Source: Prorocentrum cordatum
Taxonomy: Eukaryota; Sar; Dinophyceae; Prorocentrales; Prorocentraceae
Length of the DNA stretch: 64,000 nucleotides
Assembly (NCBI GenBank): GCA_963575745.1
Contig: CAUYUJ010017783.1
Span: 1 to 64,000 of the forward strand
Direction of reading: 5' to 3'
This document shows positions 41,901-47,900 of the stretch, in pieces; position 1 is the stretch's first letter; each line of letters begins with the position of its first letter. Made by a program: the position numbers and the translations under genes. The notes below the pieces were generated by a model, which saw only the letters and a list, made by a program, of their open reading frames with translations, searched no databases and was not told where the DNA came from.

Positions 41901-44900
41901 GGGGGGCGCTCTCTCTCGCCGCCGCCGCCACCGCCGCCCCCGCCCCGCGGGCCCGCCGCGAAGGAGCAACGTCACGTACGCCCCGCGCTTCGGGCCCACG
42001 TACCTGAAGTCCGCCTTCGCGTGGAAGGAGCGGGGGGGGGGGGGGGGGGGCGATGGCGCGAGGGGGCAGACTGGCGGAGCCCCGAGCCATGAGGGCAAGG
42101 GGCGGCCAGGGGTGACGTCTGATGCCTCTGGATGGTGCATTAATCGATGGGGGGAGGTGACCGACCTTCCGACGGAGCTTAGCAGCCACCCCCCTCAATC
42201 CTCCTTCCCCTCCTCCTCCTCCTCCCCCTCCTCTTCCTCCTCCTTCTCCTCCTCTTCCTCCTCCTCCTCCTCCTCTTCACCCCCCCCAGACACCCGTTCC
42301 AACAGCACGTGCCCAACCCTTCCACCGAATGCAGAGCAGGGCGTCCCGCTTTCGCTCCAGAGTTCCCCCGGATTGCATTCTACCTGAGTTCTCCCGTTGT
42401 CCAGCATTTTCTTGAAACAGGAGCTACTTCGGTTCAAGTGGTTCCAGGGTCTTCCCGGATATCATTTGAGCGACGCAACAAAGGCGTCGTCTTCATCGAC
42501 AGTGGCGCGTAAGGTGCCCGCGTAAGGTCGCGCGCAAGACTCGTTTTTGATCGTCGCCCACGTGGCTGTTGCCCAGCGCTTTCTGGAAACAGGAACTATA
42601 CCTCGGAGCAGGTGGTTCCACGGTCTTCCTGCGTGTCGCGGGGTGTCAAATCCATGTTCGGGCGTTCCCGAGAAGATTCAAGATCACATCTCTGTTAGGG
42701 TTCTCTCGAACGAACGAGCGTGGTGGGCGCCCCCGAGCAGGACTATGCGATGCAGGAAGCACAGCATGTCTTGGGCGCTCCAAAGCACATTGGGCAACCA
42801 CTCCCCCCCGAGCGCTCCAAGAAGAGATATATGTTGCCGAACTTGTTTTGGGAGCGCCCGAGGAGGGATGTATCACGCAGGCCGCTCGGAATCGACCACG
42901 TAACGAAACCATGTTTGGGCGCCCTCGAGCAGCTTCGGGAGCCTTGGCATCGCTCGGACGTGTGCATGTGTTCTCGGCGAGAACCAGCGAGGACCATCCT
43001 GGACCAGCGAGCAGTTCAAACACGCGCGAGACCGAGAAGTGCGCGGGAAATGGACGTCCGAGGGAGGAGGAGGGAGGAGGAGGGAGGAGGAGGAGGGGGG
43101 AGGAGGAGGAGGAGGAGGAGGGAGAGGAGGGAGGAGGAGGAGGGAGGGGGAGGAGGAGGGAGGAGGGAGGAGAGGAGGAGGAGGGAGGAGGAGGATGGAG
43201 GAGGGAGGAGGAGGAGGAGGAGGAGGAGGGAGGAGGAGGAGGAGGAGGAGGAGCGACGGCAGGCAGCGCACCTCCGTTTTGGGGCCGGCGTTTTTGCTCG
43301 CGCGCGCGGGCGAGCGAGCAAGCGAGAGAGAGTCCGCGCGAGAGGCCGGCCGCGCGAGCTCGCTCCCCCCCCCCCCCCCTCTCTTCGCGCCCGCCCGGCC
43401 GCTCGCTCGGGAGAGAGAGAGAGAGAGAGAGAGATATATAGAGAGAGAGAGAGAGAGAGAGAGCGACCGAGCGAGCGACCCAGACCCCCTCGAGTTATGA
43501 AAAAATCACGACGGGAGGTTTTTCATTACTTTTGGCCTTTGGGGGCCCTGACCGGCCCTCGGGACCGTCACAAAACGACTCAGGACGAAAAACCGGTCCC
43601 GGGGAATGGGTCGAGACCTCGGGGGGTCGACGTCATGAAAAAATCATGACGTCGGGGGTCTGGGGAGCGAGCGAGCGAGCGGTCGCCCTCTGGCTCGCTC
43701 GCTCGCTTCCTCCCCCTTCCCCCCCCCCTCCCTGCGCCCGCCCGCCCGCTCGAGCGAGCGGGCAAGGGGCGCGGCGCACCCCTGCGCGGGGAGGGGGAGC
43801 AGGAGGCGGAGAGGGGGAGGAGGCGGAGCGGGACCGCGCGTGGGCAGCGTGGGGCAGCGCGCGGGGAGGCAGGCGAGGGCCCCCCCCCCCCGGGCTTAAG
43901 TCGGGCCCGTCCCTCTCCAGGAGGAAGATTCGAAGATACTTGGAAACTGGTCCGGGGACCATTGTTTGGCTATGTTCGAGCATTTTGGGGTGCATGTTGT
44001 TGCGTATGTTTCATTCTTGTCCAAGATCCCCGTGTAGGGGGACAGGCCCGACCTAACCCTGGGCCCCAGAGCCCGCAGGATGCGAGCGAGACCAACCAGA
44101 TCTCCATCCGGGGCTCTCTGAACACGTACGGCGCCGACGGCTTCGTGGCAGACCTGCCCTTCAACCGCTCGGACTCGCCCGGCCCCCCGCCTCTCTCCAG
44201 ACCCCCCGCCGCCTCCTCCTCCCCCGGGCCTAGTCTGCCATCCCCGGGGTCACTCCTCTCCCTCCTCATCCATCTTCATTGCGCCTTATCCTCCTGATGT
44301 GTCCCCCCACCTCCTTGCTCCTCCTCCTTAACCTCCTCCTCAATCTCCTCCTCCTCCTCCTCCTTTTCCTCCACCTCCTCCTCCTCCTCCGCCAAGACGT
44401 CCGCCGACTCGATGTTGTTGGAGTCGACTGCCACTGGAGCTCTCGGCCCCTTCCCTGGGACTCGCTGTTTATCCTGAGTCGTCGTGCCTGAAGATCCTGT
44501 GGCGCAAAAAGCAGCCCCCTAGGTCCAAATGACAATAAATCTTCGGCGCGATCTTTTCGTGTCGCCAGGGGCCTGCGTCATTGTCGTTATGTCATCCTTC
44601 TCCTCGTCCTCCGACCTTCCACCTCCTCCTTCTGTAGGCTGTAGGTCTCCCTCCTTCCTCCTTCCCCCTCTGATCGAGGACAGCGCCGTCATGATCCGCG
44701 ACCTGTGGAACTCGAATTGGGTGGACAGCGCCACGCGCGCGGTGGTGATCGAGTTATCGGCGCCCACCGCACCCCCATACGGTAGATTAGCGTCGTGTCG
44801 ACCAGCGGTGACCCCGCCGCGGGCGTTCAACGCTGAACGCCGCCAGCGACCCAGAATCGGTCGATGTTGAACGATCTGACCTTTCGGAAATGGCTGATCG

Positions 44901-47900
44901 TCCGAGGTGGAATGATCCCCAGGGCGTCAGGAACCAACGCCAAAGTCGGCACGACAAGAACCTGCCGTAAGCATTCTGGAAGGAAGGGGGATGAGCGAGG
45001 AGGGGGGAGGGGGTCCACGGGTCAAGAGGGAGGAGGGGGTAGAAGGGCGGATGAGTGAAGGAGGAGGGATGGGGCGGAGGAGAAAGTGGGAGGGAGGGTG
45101 GAAGGGCCAGAGAGCACGAGCGCTGCGCCCCCTGGAAGCCTCGGGCGGTGACCATGGGGTCCTGTTCGTAAAGGGGCAAGGGGTGCACCTGCTAATCTTA
45201 CGTCAGGCCTGTCCCTCTACAGGAGGAATATCAAAGCAACAAACAAACAACAGAAAACAAAACAACAAAAACAAACAGAGGACGATGTTTGTTTTACCAT
45301 GTTTGCATGTTGATTGAATATGTTTGGGGATGTTTTATTTATCGTCCAAAATTCGCCTGCAGGAGGCCATGTCCGACCTAGCGTGAAGTCGGGCCTGTCC
45401 CTCTACAGGAGGAATATTCAAACATAGCAAAAAATAGTATGGGGACGACGCTTCGAGTATTGTTTGACCATTTGGGTGTATGTTTTCACTTCTTTTCCTG
45501 GTCCAACATCCCCCTGTAGGAGGACAGGCCCGGCTTAAGCCTAGCGCGAACCTGGGCGCCGTTGCTTGCGCGAGGAGCGCGCGAGACGCCGCCGGAGGGG
45601 GCACCCAGGGCTTGCAAAAACCGCGCTCCTTCGCTTGGCATCGCTCGGGCGTGTGCATTTTTTCTCGGCGAGAACCATCGAGGACCATCCTGGACCATCG
45701 AGCAAAAAAAAAAACACGCACGACACCGAAAAGACGCACGGGGAATGGACGTCAGACGCGGACGAAGCGCACTCGTGGGCACCGGGAGCCGCACGCGGAG
45801 CCCCGCCGGCGTCGGAAGCCGCTGGGGCCCCCACGGCGGCGTGGCAGTGGCTTTGTGTGCTGACTCCTCCTCCTCCTCCTCCTCCTCCTCATCCTCCTCC
45901 TCCCCTCCTGCCCTCCTCCTCCCTCCTCCTCCTCCTCCTCCTCCCTCCTCCTCTCCTCCCTCCTCCTCCCCCTCCTCCTCCTGCTCCTCCCCCCCTCCTC
46001 CTCCTCCTCCCTCTCTTCCTCCTGCTCCTCCTCCCCCTCCTCCTCCTCCTGCTCCTCCTCCTTGCCTCCTCCTCCCCCACTCCCTCCTCCCCCTCCCCCT
46101 CCTCCTCCCCTCCTCCTGCTCCTCCTCCTCCTCCTCCTCCTCCTTGTCCTCCTCCTTTTCCCCCTCTTCCTCCCACCTCGTTCCCCCCTGGTCCTCGAGT
46201 ACAGGGTCACGGCGTCGGAGTCGGGGGCCCGCCTCTCTGCCGCTGGTGGTGCCCTCCCCCCGATGCACACCTAATTCAGCGGCCAAGCCTCCTCCTCCCT
46301 CCTCCCTCCTCCTCCCTCCTCCTCCCTCCTCCTCCCTCCTCCTCCCTCCTCCTCCCTCCTCCTCCCTCCTCCTCCCTCCTCACACAGACACAATGAATCG
46401 TCGACTCCCCAGGAAAAGATGGGAAACTATGGGAAGTGGGGGGGGGAGGCAAAAACTCCCAGATAACACCGGAGCATCTGGGGAGTCCTCTTGTTTGTGT
46501 GCATGTATCTGTGTGTCCCGGGGCCCCTCCAAATATAGGAAAATATGGGGAAATCTTTTATTTGTGTGTGTGTGTGTATTTATCTGTGTGTCCCAGGGCC
46601 CCTTCGAAATTGCCCCCCGGGGCGCCGCGGGTGGCCGTGGTGCTGGCGAGGAGCTCTCGCCCAGCCTTGCGCGCCGGCCCGCGTTCGGGGGCTCGCCCCC
46701 GGCACTCGCCGGGCGCACTCTCGCCAGCACTGCTTAAAACGACGCGAAGATCGGGACAAATTCGGATCGGGATAACTCGAAATCTCTGAGAATCGGCGGG
46801 TTTGGAGGATGTATTGGGCGCCGCGGCCGCTCCACAGCGTTCCGGAACGCTCTGAGAGCGCTCCGGAACGCTCTGGAGCGATTTATCCCGATCTTAGCCC
46901 TGTTTTACTGCTGTGCCACGCGCAGGGCTCGGAGCGCAGGGGAAACTGCAGATTCGCGCCTCGGGGGCCCAAGCCGCAGTCATCCCAGACCGCAGCGATC
47001 CCGGATAATCTGGGCGTCCAACCCTCGCCAGTCGTCAGGGCTGTGGACAGTCAGGGGCAACTACACATTGGCGCCTCGGGGGCTCAATCCGCAGTTACCC
47101 TGGACCGCACTTAGCCGGATAATTCGGGCGTCCAAGGGCAGGGGGAGGGGAGAAGTCTTCTTAGGGAAGCCTCTGCTTCTTAGAAGGCGCGGGCCTAGGA
47201 AGCGACCTCCTGCTAAGAAGCCTTCCCCCCTCCCCCTAACCCCCTCTGCGCGCCGCCAAGTCAAACTACGTCCCAGCCAGCGTGGACCCCAAACAATGAG
47301 AAATTGCACCGTGGAGGTGGACGCTACACAGTGTAAGCGATGTGGTGTCGGCTACGTCGTGCAAGCTACGTGGTGTGAGTCCTGGAGGTGGACGCTATGC
47401 GGTGTAAGATCGAAGACGCCTACGGCGAATCACCGCCGCCCCCTGCCTTTTGGAATTGCCAATGTGGCCGAGTGTTGCGGCACGAGCTCTGCCAAGCTAT
47501 CGAGCCATGTGTTCTCCCAGCCTTTGTAGAAACACTGGCGGGAGGATGGCGGGGAAGATCAGGAGGAGGAGGAGGAGGAGGAAGAAAAGGAGGAGGAGGA
47601 GGGGGCATCTTGGGAGCCTCTGGGGGCACTTTTGGGGCCTGCTTGGAGCTTTCTGGCAGCATTTGGAAATATCTTGGGGGCCTCCTTGGGAGCCTTGGGG
47701 GCCTTTGGGGGCTTCTCGGGAGCCTCTTTGGCCGTCTTAGGGCATTGCTGGCCCGTCTGACTCCGTCGGCAGCCGTCTCTGGGGTATCTCTGGAAGCAAC
47801 TACCAACATCTTCCAAAAACCGAAGGCAAATCAATGATATCTTCGTGCCTTCTGGAGGCCCTCTTGGGGGCCTCTGGGGCCGTCTTGGAGACCTCTTGGG